Assembly: GCA_033852165.1 (NCBI GenBank)
Contig: JAWSUZ010000006.1
Coordinates: 62,001-126,000 of the forward strand
Direction of reading: 5' to 3'
Source: Agarilytica sp033852165
GTDB taxonomy: Bacteria > Pseudomonadota > Gammaproteobacteria > Pseudomonadales > Cellvibrionaceae
Length of the DNA stretch: 64,000 nt
Shown here: piece after piece, positions 53,522 to 62,252 of the stretch
Layout of the letters: each line of letters opens with the position of its first letter
Position numbering within the stretch: the first letter of the stretch is position 1
The notes under the pieces: model-generated
The model's database searches: none
What the model was told of the DNA's origin: nothing
What the model saw: the letters and a program-made list of their open reading frames with translations, nothing else
Program-made: the position numbers and the translations under genes

Positions 53522-53860
53522 TTATTTGTTAGATGACGCAGTGTTTTTACTGCTGTCGGATTTTTTACTGCTAGATTCTTTACTACTAGATTTTTTACCG
53601 CTATCAGACGAAGACTCACCGCCACTGCTTTTCGCGCCCTCAGGAGACTTATCTCCCGACGCCAAGTTCTTTTTATTACCTGATTTAAAGTCCGTCTCAT
53701 ACCAGCCGCTGCCTTTCAGCCTAAACGCTACAGCCGAAATCTTTTTCGTTAAGGCTTCATCCCCACAAGAAGGGCATTTTTTTAAAGGGTCATCGCTCAT
53801 TTTCTGCAGAGCCTCTAGCTCATGCTGACACTCTTCACATTGATACTCATAAATTGGCAT
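53522..53860 (-). CDS. FmdB-type zinc-ribbon protein
   Basis: A 112-residue protein whose first ~60 residues form the FmdB zinc ribbon (MPIYEYQCEECQHE, then KKCPSCGDEALTKKISAVAF, with Cys pairs CxxC and CxxC). The segment RLKGSGWYETDF follows, then a low-complexity Ser/Lys/Gly tail. ATG 53860 is chosen over the open frame upstream. It is encoded 20 nt before aspS, its usual neighbour in Pseudomonas relatives; function is unknown. Confidence 0.92.
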   Translation of the reverse strand: MPIYEYQCEECQHELEALQKMSDDPLKKCPSCGDEALTKKISAVAFRLKGSGWYETDFKSGNKKNLASGDKSPEGAKSSGGESSSDSGKKSSSKESSSKKSDSSKNTASSNK

Positions 53861-53942
53861 ATGACGACCTTCACTCCTCAAAAAGCAACTAAAAACGCGT
53901 GCCCAACCCTAAACAATACAGCCAGACAGAAAAAGGGGCGGA

Positions 53943-53971
53943 ATTATACCCTAGAGTGAGGAGATCATGAA
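53943..53971 (-). promoter_or_regulatory. Promoter of fmdB-aspS
   Basis: The minus strand has a consensus -10 TATAAT (53943-53948), a 17-nt spacer and a weak -35 TTCATG (53966-53971). The discriminator TCCGCCCC is GC-rich. It is ~80 nt before fmdB. Confidence 0.6.
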
Positions 53972-54260
53972 GACACAGCAAACCATCGGCTGAAAATCGA
54001 CTCTTTACCCACCCGTCAAATGAAAACAACCCAGTGACCCAGGTACAACCAGACCAAAAGCCCTAAAAATGTCCGCATGCTCATATTTTGAGGCCAGAGA
54101 TAAAACACCCGTCCCTCCTGAATTCCTATTTTTGGTCTACAGTCAGAGACTGCTCAGCCACTAAAAATGGAATATTTGTAACACTCTAGAGAGCAAGCTC
54201 AAAAAACGTTCTTTATTTGATCAGAGCTCGAAAAAATGTCTGCATTTATAGGATTTTTTA
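53972..54260. other. Intergenic region upstream of the HU-like gene
   Basis: No gene or clear RNA is seen in this AT-rich stretch between the fmdB and HU-like promoters. The full spacer from fmdB to the HU-like gene is ~570 bp. Confidence 0.4.
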
Positions 54261-54289
54261 TTGCCTGAGCAGAAGGAATACACTATATA
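54261..54289 (+). promoter_or_regulatory. Promoter of the HU-like gene
   Basis: TTGCCT (54261-54266), a 17-nt spacer and TATATA (54284-54289). The expected leader is ~140 nt and contains an imperfect hairpin CAGGCC/GGCCTG near 54361-54382. Confidence 0.6.
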
Positions 54290-54433
54290 TACGCACCAAG
54301 AATGCTGATAACGGAAGCGTCGGACTTTTCGCTTAAGGGGGGTAATACTTAAGCTTAAGGTCAGGCCGGTCAATCTGGCCTGCGCTGCCGTATATACCTA
54401 TTACAACAAGTACAATTATGATTGAGGATTATT

Positions 54434-54823
54434 ATGGCTGCACGTAAAGCTACACCTAAAAAAGCTGCGATTAAAACAAAAGCAAAAGCTGAACCCGTAA
54501 AAAAGATCAAAGCTATTAAAGAGCGCTATTCAAAAACTCAAATTTTGAATCAAATCTCTGAAAATACAGAATTGTCTCGCAAGCAGGTCCAATCAGTTCT
54601 TGATGAATTAACCGACATCATTCAAGGCCACACTATGAAGCGCAGCTGTGGCGAATTCGTAATGCCAAGCCTCTTTAAAATCGTTACCGTTAAAAAGCCA
54701 GCAAAAAAAGCGCGTAAAGGTATCAACCCATTCACAGGGGAAGAAGCCACTTTCGCGGCAAAACCTGCCAGTATCGCAGTTAAAATTCGTCCGCTTAAAA
54801 AGCTTAAAGAGATGGCTGAGTAA
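54434..54823 (+). CDS. HU-family DNA-binding protein with basic N-tail
   Basis: A 129-residue histone-like protein. The first ~30 residues are a Lys/Ala-rich tail (AARKATPKKAAIKTKAKA). The HU/IHF fold follows (YSKTQILNQISENTELSRKQ, ELTDIIQGHTMKRSCGEF). The DNA-binding arm region carries KARKGINPFTGEEATF, and the end is basic (KIRPLKKLKEMAE). ATG 54434 has GAGGATT before it. It probably bends or compacts DNA; the long tail differs from the ~90-residue HU and IHF. It is monocistronic with promoter and terminator. Confidence 0.92.
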   Translation: MAARKATPKKAAIKTKAKAEPVKKIKAIKERYSKTQILNQISENTELSRKQVQSVLDELTDIIQGHTMKRSCGEFVMPSLFKIVTVKKPAKKARKGINPFTGEEATFAAKPASIAVKIRPLKKLKEMAE

Positions 54824-54847
54824 TTACTTAACCCCACTCAAAAGCTT

Positions 54848-54875
54848 AAAAAACCCGCGTTACAGCGGGTTTTTT
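54848..54875. terminator. Terminator between the HU-like and HIT genes
   Basis: An 11-bp stem AAAAAACCCGC (54848-54858) with GCGGGTTTTTT (54865-54875) and a 6-nt loop. It is symmetrical and can serve both convergent genes. Confidence 0.9.
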
Positions 54876-54907
54876 GTACCCAAATGAAAGCCAGCTCTAC
54901 ATTTCTT

Positions 54908-55372
54908 TTAGGGACTAAATCCGGAGCAAGCGCCCCTCTCCTCCATACGGCATTCAGCCTCAAACCCCTCTCCTACTAACGAAGAATGCAGCCGGCTTAA
55001 GCGTGTCGACAAGACATCTGCCTCATAAGCTTTAGCTTCTACCGCCCCCCAGATAACGCCTGGCCAAGCAGGGTCGGACTCAAATCGAGCCACATGGTGA
55101 ACATGCAGCTGTGGAACAATGTTCCCAAGGGCCGCAATGTTCATCGTGGTCGGTGCAAAGATAGAGGTCATCACCTCGGATAAATGTGACGACTCTCGTA
55201 TCAACTGCTGCTGGTCATCATTAGCCAAATGGTGAATCTCTCTCACACTTTCCCGCTTTGGCACCAAAATTAACCAAGGGTAATTAGCATCTCGATGAAG
55301 TAGCACCATGCTCAACTTAAAACACCCGACTTCAACCGTATCTTTTTTCAACTGTTCATGAAGTTCAAACAT
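54908..55372 (-). CDS. HIT-family nucleotide-binding protein
   Basis: A 154-residue histidine-triad protein. The HIT core includes YPWLILVPKRESVREIHHLA and the catalytic motif QLHVHHVARFESDPAWP. The canonical pattern is H-x-H-x-H; here His90, His92 and His93 are seen, with Val at the third position, a variant common to this subfamily. Members hydrolyse or transfer nucleotides; the substrate here is unknown. It is divergent from proS. Confidence 0.9.
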   Translation of the reverse strand: MFELHEQLKKDTVEVGCFKLSMVLLHRDANYPWLILVPKRESVREIHHLANDDQQQLIRESSHLSEVMTSIFAPTTMNIAALGNIVPQLHVHHVARFESDPAWPGVIWGAVEAKAYEADVLSTRLSRLHSSLVGEGFEAECRMEERGACSGFSP

Positions 55373-55413
55373 AAGGTTTCCTCAAACAACTCTTCCGCTT
55401 TAGAATACACCCC

Positions 55414-55614
55414 TTATTTCGACTCAGCACTCCTGATGCCGAAACCAACAAGTTTTACTAAAGCATTCATAAGGGCATCTCTAGCATAGTGATTTTTTTG
55501 TGAGGGCGAAGGAAGTACCGCACGAAGAACCACAGTGTACATAGGGTACACAAGGATTCGAGTACGGAACTGACGCCGCCATCGCGAAAAAAGAGCATTT
55601 TTAGAGATACTCAT
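55414..55614 (-). CDS. Doubtful small ORF upstream of proS
   Basis: A 66-codon frame (MSISKNALFSRWRRQFRTRI at its start), basic in its N-terminal half, that I do not recognise. It has no visible ribosome binding site and would cover the region where the proS promoter should lie. It is included because it fills the gap between HIT and proS, but it may be chance. Confidence 0.2.
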   Translation of the reverse strand: MSISKNALFSRWRRQFRTRILVYPMYTVVLRAVLPSPSQKNHYARDALMNALVKLVGFGIRSAESK

Positions 55615-55651
55615 GATTCATTATAGATAACCGATCACATCAAGGGTTCCC

Positions 55652-57373
55652 ATGCGCGCCAGCCAATTTCTAATTGCCACGAAAAAAGAAACACCATCAG
55701 ATGCCGAAGTCATCAGCCATCAATTGATGCTAAAAGCCGGAATGATACGCAGACTCGCATCAGGCTTATACAGTTGGCTACCACTGGGCTTGCGGGTACT
55801 ACGCAAAGTAGAAGCTATTGTGCGTGAAGAAATGGATAAGGCAGGCTCTCAGGAGGTTTTGATGCCGATAGTACAACCTGCTGAACTTTGGCACGAATCC
55901 AAGCGCTGGGGACAGTATGGTCCAGAGTTACTGCGCATTCGTGACCGCCATCAACGAGAATTTTGCCTTGGCCCAACCCACGAAGAAGTTATCACTGACC
56001 TAGTTCGGCACGAAGTCAGTAGTTACAAACAGCTACCAATCAGCTTCTATCAGATTCAAACCAAATTTCGTGACGAAGTCCGCCCCCGTTTTGGCGTAAT
56101 GCGATCACGCGAATTTATTATGAAAGACGCCTACTCTTTCCATTTAACACAAGAATCTCTCCAAGAAACATACGATCTAATGCACCAAAGCTATTGCAAT
56201 ATATTTGACCGTATCGGTTTGGATTATCGCCCAGTATTAGCTGATACAGGCTCCATTGGGGGATCCGGCTCACACGAATTTCATGTACTAGCCAGTAGCG
56301 GGGAGGACGACATTGCCTTCAGCACCGATAGTAATTTCGCCGCTAATGTTGAACTTGCAGAAGCGCTCGCTCCCAGCCCCAGTACAGAAACACCACAAAC
56401 TATCGAAGAAATCGGCACACCACAGAAAAAATCGATCGATGAGGTTTCGAGCTTTTTAAACGTATCACCGGAAAAAACTGTTAAAACATTGATCGTCTAT
56501 GGCCAATCAGAAGAAGGCCAGACCCCTCCTCTTATCGCATTAGTCTTGCGCGGCGACCATAGCCTCAATGAAATCAAAGCTGTGAAGCTTCCTGAAATTG
56601 CCGACCCCCTCACCTTTGCCGACGAAGATCGAATTAAAAGTGAACTGGGAGCTGACGTGGGTTCACTTGGGCCCGTCAAACTCGACATTCCCGTTATCGT
56701 CGATAGAGCCGCCGCCGCGTTGCGTAATTTTGTTTGTGGCGCAAATAAAACCGACTTCCATTTCCTTAATGCCAACTGGGAAACCGATGCGGTAATTACC
56801 AAGGTGCAAGATCTTCGCAATGTAGTGATTGGCGACCCTAGCCCCTGCGGAAAAGGCACGATCGAGATTAAGCGTGGCATCGAAGTCGGACACATATTCC
56901 AGCTGGGCACAAAATACTCAGAAGAAATGAAGGCCACAGTGCTGAATGAAAACGGTAAAGCAACAACAATGATAATGGGATGCTACGGCATTGGCGTCAC
57001 CCGTATAGTTGCCTCCGCTATTGAGCAAAACAATGACGATAAGGGCATCATTTGGCCAAAAAATATCGCTCCATTTTCTGTCGCCCTAGTTCCCATTAAC
57101 ATGCACAAATCAGAAGATGTAAAATCAGAGTGCGAACGAATTTACAGTGAACTTACCGCCAAGGGAGTTGAAGTACTATTTATGGATGAACCAAAAGCGC
57201 GCCTCGGCGGCATGCTCGCCGATACAGAATTGATGGGCCTACCCCACAGACTCGTCGTTGGTGATAGAGGCTTGGCCGAAGGTAATGTTGAATACAAAGG
57301 ACGGAAAGACGCCGACAAGCAACAAATCCCACGGGATAATGTTGTCGATTTTATCTGTGAGCAATTAGCTTAA
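55652..57373 (+). CDS. proS: Prolyl-tRNA synthetase
   Basis: Bacterial-type class II ProRS, 573 residues. The start MRASQFLIATKKETPSDAEV and motif 2 (FRDEVRPRFGVMRSREFIMK) are conserved. The YbaK-like editing insertion lies at about residues 230-390 (IDEVSSFLNVSPEKTVKTL, LRNFVCGANKTDFHF) and clears mischarged Ala-tRNA-Pro. Motif 3 and the anticodon-binding C-terminal domain (MGCYGIGVTRIVASAIEQ, LPHRLVVGDRGLAEG) follow. The lytic transglycosylase gene follows within 20 nt. Confidence 0.97.
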   Translation: MRASQFLIATKKETPSDAEVISHQLMLKAGMIRRLASGLYSWLPLGLRVLRKVEAIVREEMDKAGSQEVLMPIVQPAELWHESKRWGQYGPELLRIRDRHQREFCLGPTHEEVITDLVRHEVSSYKQLPISFYQIQTKFRDEVRPRFGVMRSREFIMKDAYSFHLTQESLQETYDLMHQSYCNIFDRIGLDYRPVLADTGSIGGSGSHEFHVLASSGEDDIAFSTDSNFAANVELAEALAPSPSTETPQTIEEIGTPQKKSIDEVSSFLNVSPEKTVKTLIVYGQSEEGQTPPLIALVLRGDHSLNEIKAVKLPEIADPLTFADEDRIKSELGADVGSLGPVKLDIPVIVDRAAAALRNFVCGANKTDFHFLNANWETDAVITKVQDLRNVVIGDPSPCGKGTIEIKRGIEVGHIFQLGTKYSEEMKATVLNENGKATTMIMGCYGIGVTRIVASAIEQNNDDKGIIWPKNIAPFSVALVPINMHKSEDVKSECERIYSELTAKGVEVLFMDEPKARLGGMLADTELMGLPHRLVVGDRGLAEGNVEYKGRKDADKQQIPRDNVVDFICEQLA

Positions 57374-57391
57374 TTGCCCTCTCGACACTCA

Positions 57392-57970
57392 ATGGCTAGC
57401 GCAATCACAAATCGTTTAGCACGCTGGATTCTAGGATGTGTCGTTTTCGCCTTAAGCTCTATGCTTTTGGCGGAAACACATATCGACCTAGAATTGAGAA
57501 ACAAGCTTAAGCATGTCATCTCTCAAACAGACAGTTTCGACGATCGTTTTGACGCTGAAGTATGGCTCGTGCAAAAATCTGGGGTGCTCAAAAAATTTGT
57601 CCGTCAGCGAGATAAACGCTTACGCATACTCAAAGAAGTCCATCACGCGGCAAAATCCGCTGACATTCCGCCAGAGTTTGTGCTCGCGGTCATTCAAATC
57701 GAAAGTCGTTTTGACCGTTTTGCTATTTCGTCTGCTGGTGCTCGAGGCATGATGCAAGTTATGCCTTTTTGGAAAAAAGAAATCGGCCGAGAATCCGATA
57801 ACCTTATCGACCTACGTACCAACTTACGTTATGGCTGCACTATTCTGAAACATTATTTAGATCGTGCAAAAGGCGATTGGAAAGAAGCCCTAGCGCGCTA
57901 CAACGGCAGTTATGGAAAATACTGGTACCCGGAAAAAGTACTCGTCGCCTGGCAGAAATATTGGCGCTAA
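57392..57970 (+). CDS. Secreted lytic transglycosylase (SLT family 1)
   Basis: A peptidoglycan lytic transglycosylase of 192 residues. It has an N-terminal signal or anchor (ARWILGCVVFALSSMLLAET) and a C-terminal SLT domain. That domain contains VLAVIQIESRFDRFAISS (catalytic Glu about residue 104), GARGMMQVMP and ARYNGSYGKYWYP. ATG 57392 is chosen; a TTG at 57374, abutting the proS stop, is also possible. A transglycosylase often follows proS in related genomes. Confidence 0.9.
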   Translation: MASAITNRLARWILGCVVFALSSMLLAETHIDLELRNKLKHVISQTDSFDDRFDAEVWLVQKSGVLKKFVRQRDKRLRILKEVHHAAKSADIPPEFVLAVIQIESRFDRFAISSAGARGMMQVMPFWKKEIGRESDNLIDLRTNLRYGCTILKHYLDRAKGDWKEALARYNGSYGKYWYPEKVLVAWQKYWR

Positions 57971-58051
57971 ATTTAAAACCCCACAATGCCCACCATTCAC
58001 CCGCAGTAATAAATCATTAGGGCGACCGTCATAGGCCATCATCAAAACCCA

Positions 58052-59299
58052 CTACAGCGCTCGCAACTCTTTCGCCATCAGTTTAATCGCCTGTTCAATT
58101 ACGTCTTCACTCTGGCAATAGGTTAATCTCACACACTGCTTCGAATGATTCCAGGCCTCATCTAAACCAAAGAAAAAGTGCTCGCCATCCATAACCAACA
58201 AGCCTTTCTTTTTCAAACGCTCATATAACACCTTCGACGAGACAGGCAATTCTGGAAACCATAACCAGAGAAAAAATGCTCCTTCAGGCTCGTGTAAAAA
58301 ATAGGGAATATCTGAAAAATATTTATCGACACAGGAAATCGCAAAATCTCGCTTTTGACGATAAAATGGCAGCAAGGTATTTTCACACACACCCGCAAGA
58401 TCTCCATTTTTTATTAACGACGTCATAATCGCTGGCCCTAAATTACCATTTGCCAAGCTAATGACCGTATTCACTTTAACCAACTGATTAATAATGGTTT
58501 CAAACCCAACAACAATGCCTGTGCGCGCGCCAGGCAAACCTAACTTAGAACAGCTCAATACATAGATATTATTGTCATAAAAAGGTAACGACTCGTGGTT
58601 ATACACAATGCCTGGAAAAGGGTCGCCATAAGCGCAATCGATAATAAATGGAATGTTTTGTTCTTCTGCCAACAAACTGAGCCGATCTATTTCTTTAACA
58701 GATAAAACATTGCCTGTTGGATTCGTTGGGCGAGAAACACATATAGCGCCATCATTATCATCTAAAGACAAGGCATCAAAATCCACGCAATATTTAAAAC
58801 GATGCTCCCCAGTTTTCTCTATTCGGGGTCGTAAACTACGGAATACACCTTGTTCGCTAGATTGATCAGAATACCCCAGGTATTCCGGCATCATAGGGAA
58901 AACCATACGCTTTTTTTCGTTACTACCGGAGTATCTCCCTGACAACAAATTAATCAATATATAAAATGCAGACTGGCTACCGTTTGTAATCGCAATATTA
59001 GATGACTTAACGTTCCAGCCCAGCTTCTCATTAAGGTATCCCACTAAAGCATCGATAAACTCTTCCGAACCCTTCGGAGATTGATAAACACCAATCAACT
59101 TGTGAAGACTATCCGGATCTGCACTAATCGATTGAAGGTGCTCGGCCACGACAGCCTCAAACTCAGGTACGCGCGCTGGGTTACCGCCTCCGAGAAAGAG
59201 CAGATCAGGATTGACGTTTAAGGCATCACCAAGGTCCTCCATCAAATCGACGATAGCCGAATCAGAGGTCATTTTTGTTCCAAATTGAGAGAGTTTCAT
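58052..59299 (-). CDS. avtA: Valine-pyruvate aminotransferase
   Basis: Fold type I PLP aminotransferase, 415 residues, matching E. coli AvtA along its length: FLGGGNPARVPE, ITNGSQSAFYILINLLSGR, ICVSRPTNPTGNVLS, then the PLP lysine in LSCSKLGLPGARTG. PEGAFFLWLWFPELP and CVRLTYCQ lie near the end. It exchanges amino groups between valine or alanine and their keto acids. It is monocistronic on the minus strand. Confidence 0.93.
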   Translation of the reverse strand: MKLSQFGTKMTSDSAIVDLMEDLGDALNVNPDLLFLGGGNPARVPEFEAVVAEHLQSISADPDSLHKLIGVYQSPKGSEEFIDALVGYLNEKLGWNVKSSNIAITNGSQSAFYILINLLSGRYSGSNEKKRMVFPMMPEYLGYSDQSSEQGVFRSLRPRIEKTGEHRFKYCVDFDALSLDDNDGAICVSRPTNPTGNVLSVKEIDRLSLLAEEQNIPFIIDCAYGDPFPGIVYNHESLPFYDNNIYVLSCSKLGLPGARTGIVVGFETIINQLVKVNTVISLANGNLGPAIMTSLIKNGDLAGVCENTLLPFYRQKRDFAISCVDKYFSDIPYFLHEPEGAFFLWLWFPELPVSSKVLYERLKKKGLLVMDGEHFFFGLDEAWNHSKQCVRLTYCQSEDVIEQAIKLMAKELRAL

Positions 59300-59447
59300 T
59301 CTGGTATTTTTGAGCTTCCGTTGTAAAGTTCAGCTACAGCGCTTTAAGCCCCTTCCACCACATAGGGCCAGCTGGTGTAAAAAGCCATAACCAAGACAAC
59401 GAACACTACGCCAAAATTGGCGTTATGGGAAAATATGATTGAAGAAA

Positions 59448-59813
59448 TTATAGGAGACCGAAAGTCGTAAGTACTTGCTGGAGTTTTTCTTTATTGACGG
59501 GTTTCTTAATAAAATCGAGTGCACCCAAAGACTTCACCCGATCACAAGCCTCGGGCTGAATATCTCCCGAAATAACAATCACCATGCACTTTAGGTTTTC
59601 TTTCTTGATCACCTCTAAAACACCATAACCATCCATACCCGGCATGGTCAGATCGAGGAAAACCATTTCGCCTTTTCCGGCTCGGATCACATCCAAGCCT
59701 TCAAAGCCGTTGGTCGCATAGGTGACGTGCACATCCCAACTCTCGGGCAGCGAACGAGCGACTTGCTTTCGCGCCATAGTGGAATCATCACAAATTAACA
59801 GGGGTGTAGACAT
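59448..59813 (-). CDS. CheY-like single-domain response regulator
   Basis: A 121-residue receiver domain with no output domain. The acidic pocket Asp9-Asp10, phospho-acceptor Asp54 (FLDLTMPGMDGYG), Ser82 and Lys104 (IKKP) are all present, so it should be phosphorylatable. No histidine kinase or chemotaxis gene lies beside it, so the partner is unknown. ATG at 59813 begins MSTPLLICDDST. Confidence 0.92.
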   Translation of the reverse strand: MSTPLLICDDSTMARKQVARSLPESWDVHVTYATNGFEGLDVIRAGKGEMVFLDLTMPGMDGYGVLEVIKKENLKCMVIVISGDIQPEACDRVKSLGALDFIKKPVNKEKLQQVLTTFGLL

Positions 59814-59945
59814 GAAATCCTGTATTGCCCTTGTATGTCTCTTTCTTAATGATTATAGCCAGACCAGCTGAATATGCTCGTTTTTATGGCTAAAAGATTT
59901 TGTAAGCCTTCTCATTAGAATAGCAAAAGTTGACAGGATTACGCG

Positions 59946-59970
59946 AAAAAGCCATTTTTTGTCGGCTTTT
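59946..59970 (-). terminator. Probable terminator of yihY
   Basis: The minus strand has the inverted repeat AAAAGCC/GGCTTTT (59964-59970, 59947-59953) with a 10-nt loop, then a T-run. It lies 7 nt after the yihY stop. Confidence 0.6.
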
Positions 59971-59976
59971 AACGAA

Positions 59977-61218
59977 CTATTCTCCCTTAACGCTCTTTTT
60001 TTGTGCAAAAAGCGCTTCCAAAGACAGGCTCATACCCGACTTCGCCTGATCAAAAATATGATGTTGAAGGTTCTGAAACTCGTCAAACCAGGGTACATTC
60101 ACCTCATTATCGAACCGAGTCGTAACGGGTAAATCCACTATAGTCGCAATATCCCACAAGTAATGCCGCTTTAAATCTCGAGAGAGAACGTAGTGACCCG
60201 CGTCAGTTACCGCTATCCAATTTTTCGATACCAGTAAAGAACGAAGAGTTTGCCAATGCACTAAACCCACCCCCGCTCTTACGCAGTCTCGATCAGTCAC
60301 AAGCTCACCACTGAGCGACTTTTCACGAAACACCGCCAAACACAGTAAAATAGCCACAATATCCGGTTGTCGTACCGCACCTCCTGCGTACTCCTTCTCA
60401 GCCAGAGTCCGAACAAATACCGCCCCGGCTAATATAATCATCCAAATAAAATTCACCCATAATAAAAACAGGGGTACAGCCGCAAAAGCACCATAAACCA
60501 ACTGAAAACTCGTACTGGCAACAAAAGCACCGAAACCAGCCTTCGCTAATTCAAAGCAAATAGCAGTCACCACTCCACCGATCATCGCGTCTTTAAAAGG
60601 CACCCGGCAATTCGGCACAGCCGCAAACAGTAGCGTGAAAGCAACACTTGCCATTAATAATGGAACAACTCTAAACACCGGTGCCGCCACACTCAGCAAA
60701 TCAACATTACCCACTGCAATTTTTAATGATAGAAGGTAAGTGCTCATGACGAGCCCGGCCCCCAAAAATAGTGGCCCAATACTCAACACAGCCCAATACA
60801 ATAGAAAACTAGATAAGCCTCTACGAGCCTGGCCCACCCCCCATATCGTATTAAAGGTTTTTTCGATATTCGTGAGCATCAAATATGCCGTAACAACCAA
60901 AATAACAATCCCCGGTAAAGTTAGGCTCCGCGCCTGCTGGGAAAAGTCACTCAAATATTGCTGAACCTCCGAACCCGTCTCCGGTACAAAGTTGGAAAAA
61001 ATCAACGTTTGAAGCTGATCCCCCACCCCATCAAATGCTGGAATTAACGAAAACATCGAATACATCACCATCATCATTGGCACCAAAGCAAACAATGTCA
61101 TATAGGTCAGTGCTGCCGCGCTACGCTGGCAATGCTTATCGATGAATTCTGCAGCTAGATTCCGGCAAAATTGCCATACAGTTTTGCCGAGAGATTGGGG
61201 GGAACGGATGACGGGCAT
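59977..61218 (-). CDS. yihY: YihY/BrkB-family inner-membrane protein
   Basis: Polytopic protein of 413 residues with about six transmembrane helices in the first 280 residues. Family markers are CQRSAAALTYMTLFALVPMM, NIEKTFNTIWGV, CRVPFKDAMIGG and FAAVPLFLLWVNFIWMIIL. A soluble winged-helix-like C-terminal region follows (DRDCVRAGVGLVHWQTLRSL). The family was once misnamed RNase BN; its real role is unsettled. It is alone, with a repeat array upstream. Confidence 0.92.
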   Translation of the reverse strand: MPVIRSPQSLGKTVWQFCRNLAAEFIDKHCQRSAAALTYMTLFALVPMMMVMYSMFSLIPAFDGVGDQLQTLIFSNFVPETGSEVQQYLSDFSQQARSLTLPGIVILVVTAYLMLTNIEKTFNTIWGVGQARRGLSSFLLYWAVLSIGPLFLGAGLVMSTYLLSLKIAVGNVDLLSVAAPVFRVVPLLMASVAFTLLFAAVPNCRVPFKDAMIGGVVTAICFELAKAGFGAFVASTSFQLVYGAFAAVPLFLLWVNFIWMIILAGAVFVRTLAEKEYAGGAVRQPDIVAILLCLAVFREKSLSGELVTDRDCVRAGVGLVHWQTLRSLLVSKNWIAVTDAGHYVLSRDLKRHYLWDIATIVDLPVTTRFDNEVNVPWFDEFQNLQHHIFDQAKSGMSLSLEALFAQKKSVKGE

Positions 61219-61898
61219 TTGGAAGTCGTCTCAAAGGAATAAAATTTCCCAAACCATAGCAGAGCGCCAGGACGGCGTGAAGTACGAACCCATGGATGGG
61301 AGAGGTAGAGCGAAGCAGGAGCCCGAGCCGAGAGCAGTGCAGGACAATTACATGGACGTAATGGTAGAGCGAAGCAGGATGCCCGAGCCGAGCACACTGC
61401 CGAGAGCTCCAGGACGGCGTGAAGTACGACCCCATGGATGGGGGGAGATAGAGCGAAGCATTAGCACAAGAAGCGCGTAAGTAAAATAGCGCAGGAGCAA
61501 TTATCGAGGATGTCCGAGCCGAGCACACTGCCGAAAGCACCATGACAGCGTGAAGAAACGTTTTACCCCCGACATGAATTCGGCATTGATCCCTCAGACT
61601 CGCCATAAACCCTTCCATGGGGGCTCGAACGCAGCATCCCTGCTGCATACGGTCTGTGAGATCAACACCAAATTCATATCTAACATTTAGCAGTGACGAC
61701 TATCATGCAAGACAAAGCAGGACCCCCAAGCCTAACACACTGACAAGAACGCCAATGACGACATAAAGTACGACCCCAAGGATATCGCAACACTCTTGAT
61801 AGGTTTTTTCTAGGAATAGGTTTTTCCATTGATCCGGTATAGGTACAATCCCATACCTGAACCACTAAGATTTCATATTGAACGAGAGAAACAGTAAA
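61219..61898. repeat. Intergenic repeat array with hairpin units
   Basis: About 680 bp without a gene, filled with related repeats. Three tandem units of ~70 nt start at about 61267, 61339 and 61409. Each holds the phrase GGTAGAGCGAAGCA (or a one-base variant), preceded by a small hairpin with loop ATGGAT or ATGGAC. Units 1 and 2 continue directly into CCCGAGCCGAG. Unit 3 is interrupted, with TCCGAGCCGAGCACACTGCC reappearing at 61514. A decayed copy lies at about 61719-61780. A different element with hairpin GCAGCA/TGCTGC (61631-61646) sits between. Frames read through it are repeat translations, not genes. Confidence 0.75.
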
Positions 61899-62252
61899 AT
61901 GAGCGAAGCCATCACCATTTATCATAACCCCCGCTGCTCAAAATCTCGCCAGACCATGGGCCTGATTGAAGAAAAAGGCATACAACCTGAAGTCGTGCTT
62001 TACCTAGAAACACCGCCCACAGAAAAAGAAATTAGCAGCATTCTTAAGAAACTAGGTATCACAGCTCGCGAACTGTTACGTAAAGGCGAAGATGCTTATA
62101 AAGAACTCGGTTTAAAAGATAGCGGGCATTCAGATGCCGATCTCATTCAGGCAATGCACAGCCACCCAAAGTTAATCGAACGGCCTATTGTGATAAAAGG
62201 TGATAACGCTGTATTAGGTAGACCACCTGAAAATGTGAAATCCCTGCTATGA
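61899..62252 (+). CDS. arsC: ArsC/Spx-fold arsenate reductase (glutaredoxin type)
   Basis: A 117-residue ArsC-family protein. The thioredoxin-like fold carries the active cysteine at residue 13 (IYHNPRCSKSRQTMG) and the C-terminal anion-site region LIERPIVIKGDNAVLGRPP. The family reduces arsenate using glutaredoxin; many housekeeping members in this gene neighbourhood may act on other oxidants. ATG 61899 follows GAGAGAAA. It overlaps wrbA by 4 nt (ATGA). Confidence 0.92.
   Translation: MSEAITIYHNPRCSKSRQTMGLIEEKGIQPEVVLYLETPPTEKEISSILKKLGITARELLRKGEDAYKELGLKDSGHSDADLIQAMHSHPKLIERPIVIKGDNAVLGRPPENVKSLL

Noticed and set aside
53503..53700. N-terminal extension of AspRS
   Set aside because: The frame is open upstream of ATG 53502 but lies out of frame over the low-complexity fmdB tail, and AspRS family proteins start at MRSVYCG.
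59408..59423. Terminator after the CheY-like gene (ACGCCAA/TTGGCGT)
   Set aside because: The inverted repeat is real, but the loop is only 2 nt and no T-run follows on either strand.
61267..61530. Possible CRISPR array
   Set aside because: Only three uneven units, no constant repeat of 24-37 nt with equal spacers, and no cas genes in the window.
61136..61648. A 170-codon minus-strand frame upstream of and overlapping yihY
   Set aside because: It reads through the intergenic repeat array; its composition (Cys, His, Ser, Leu-rich) and internal repetition come from the repeats, and it has no family resemblance.
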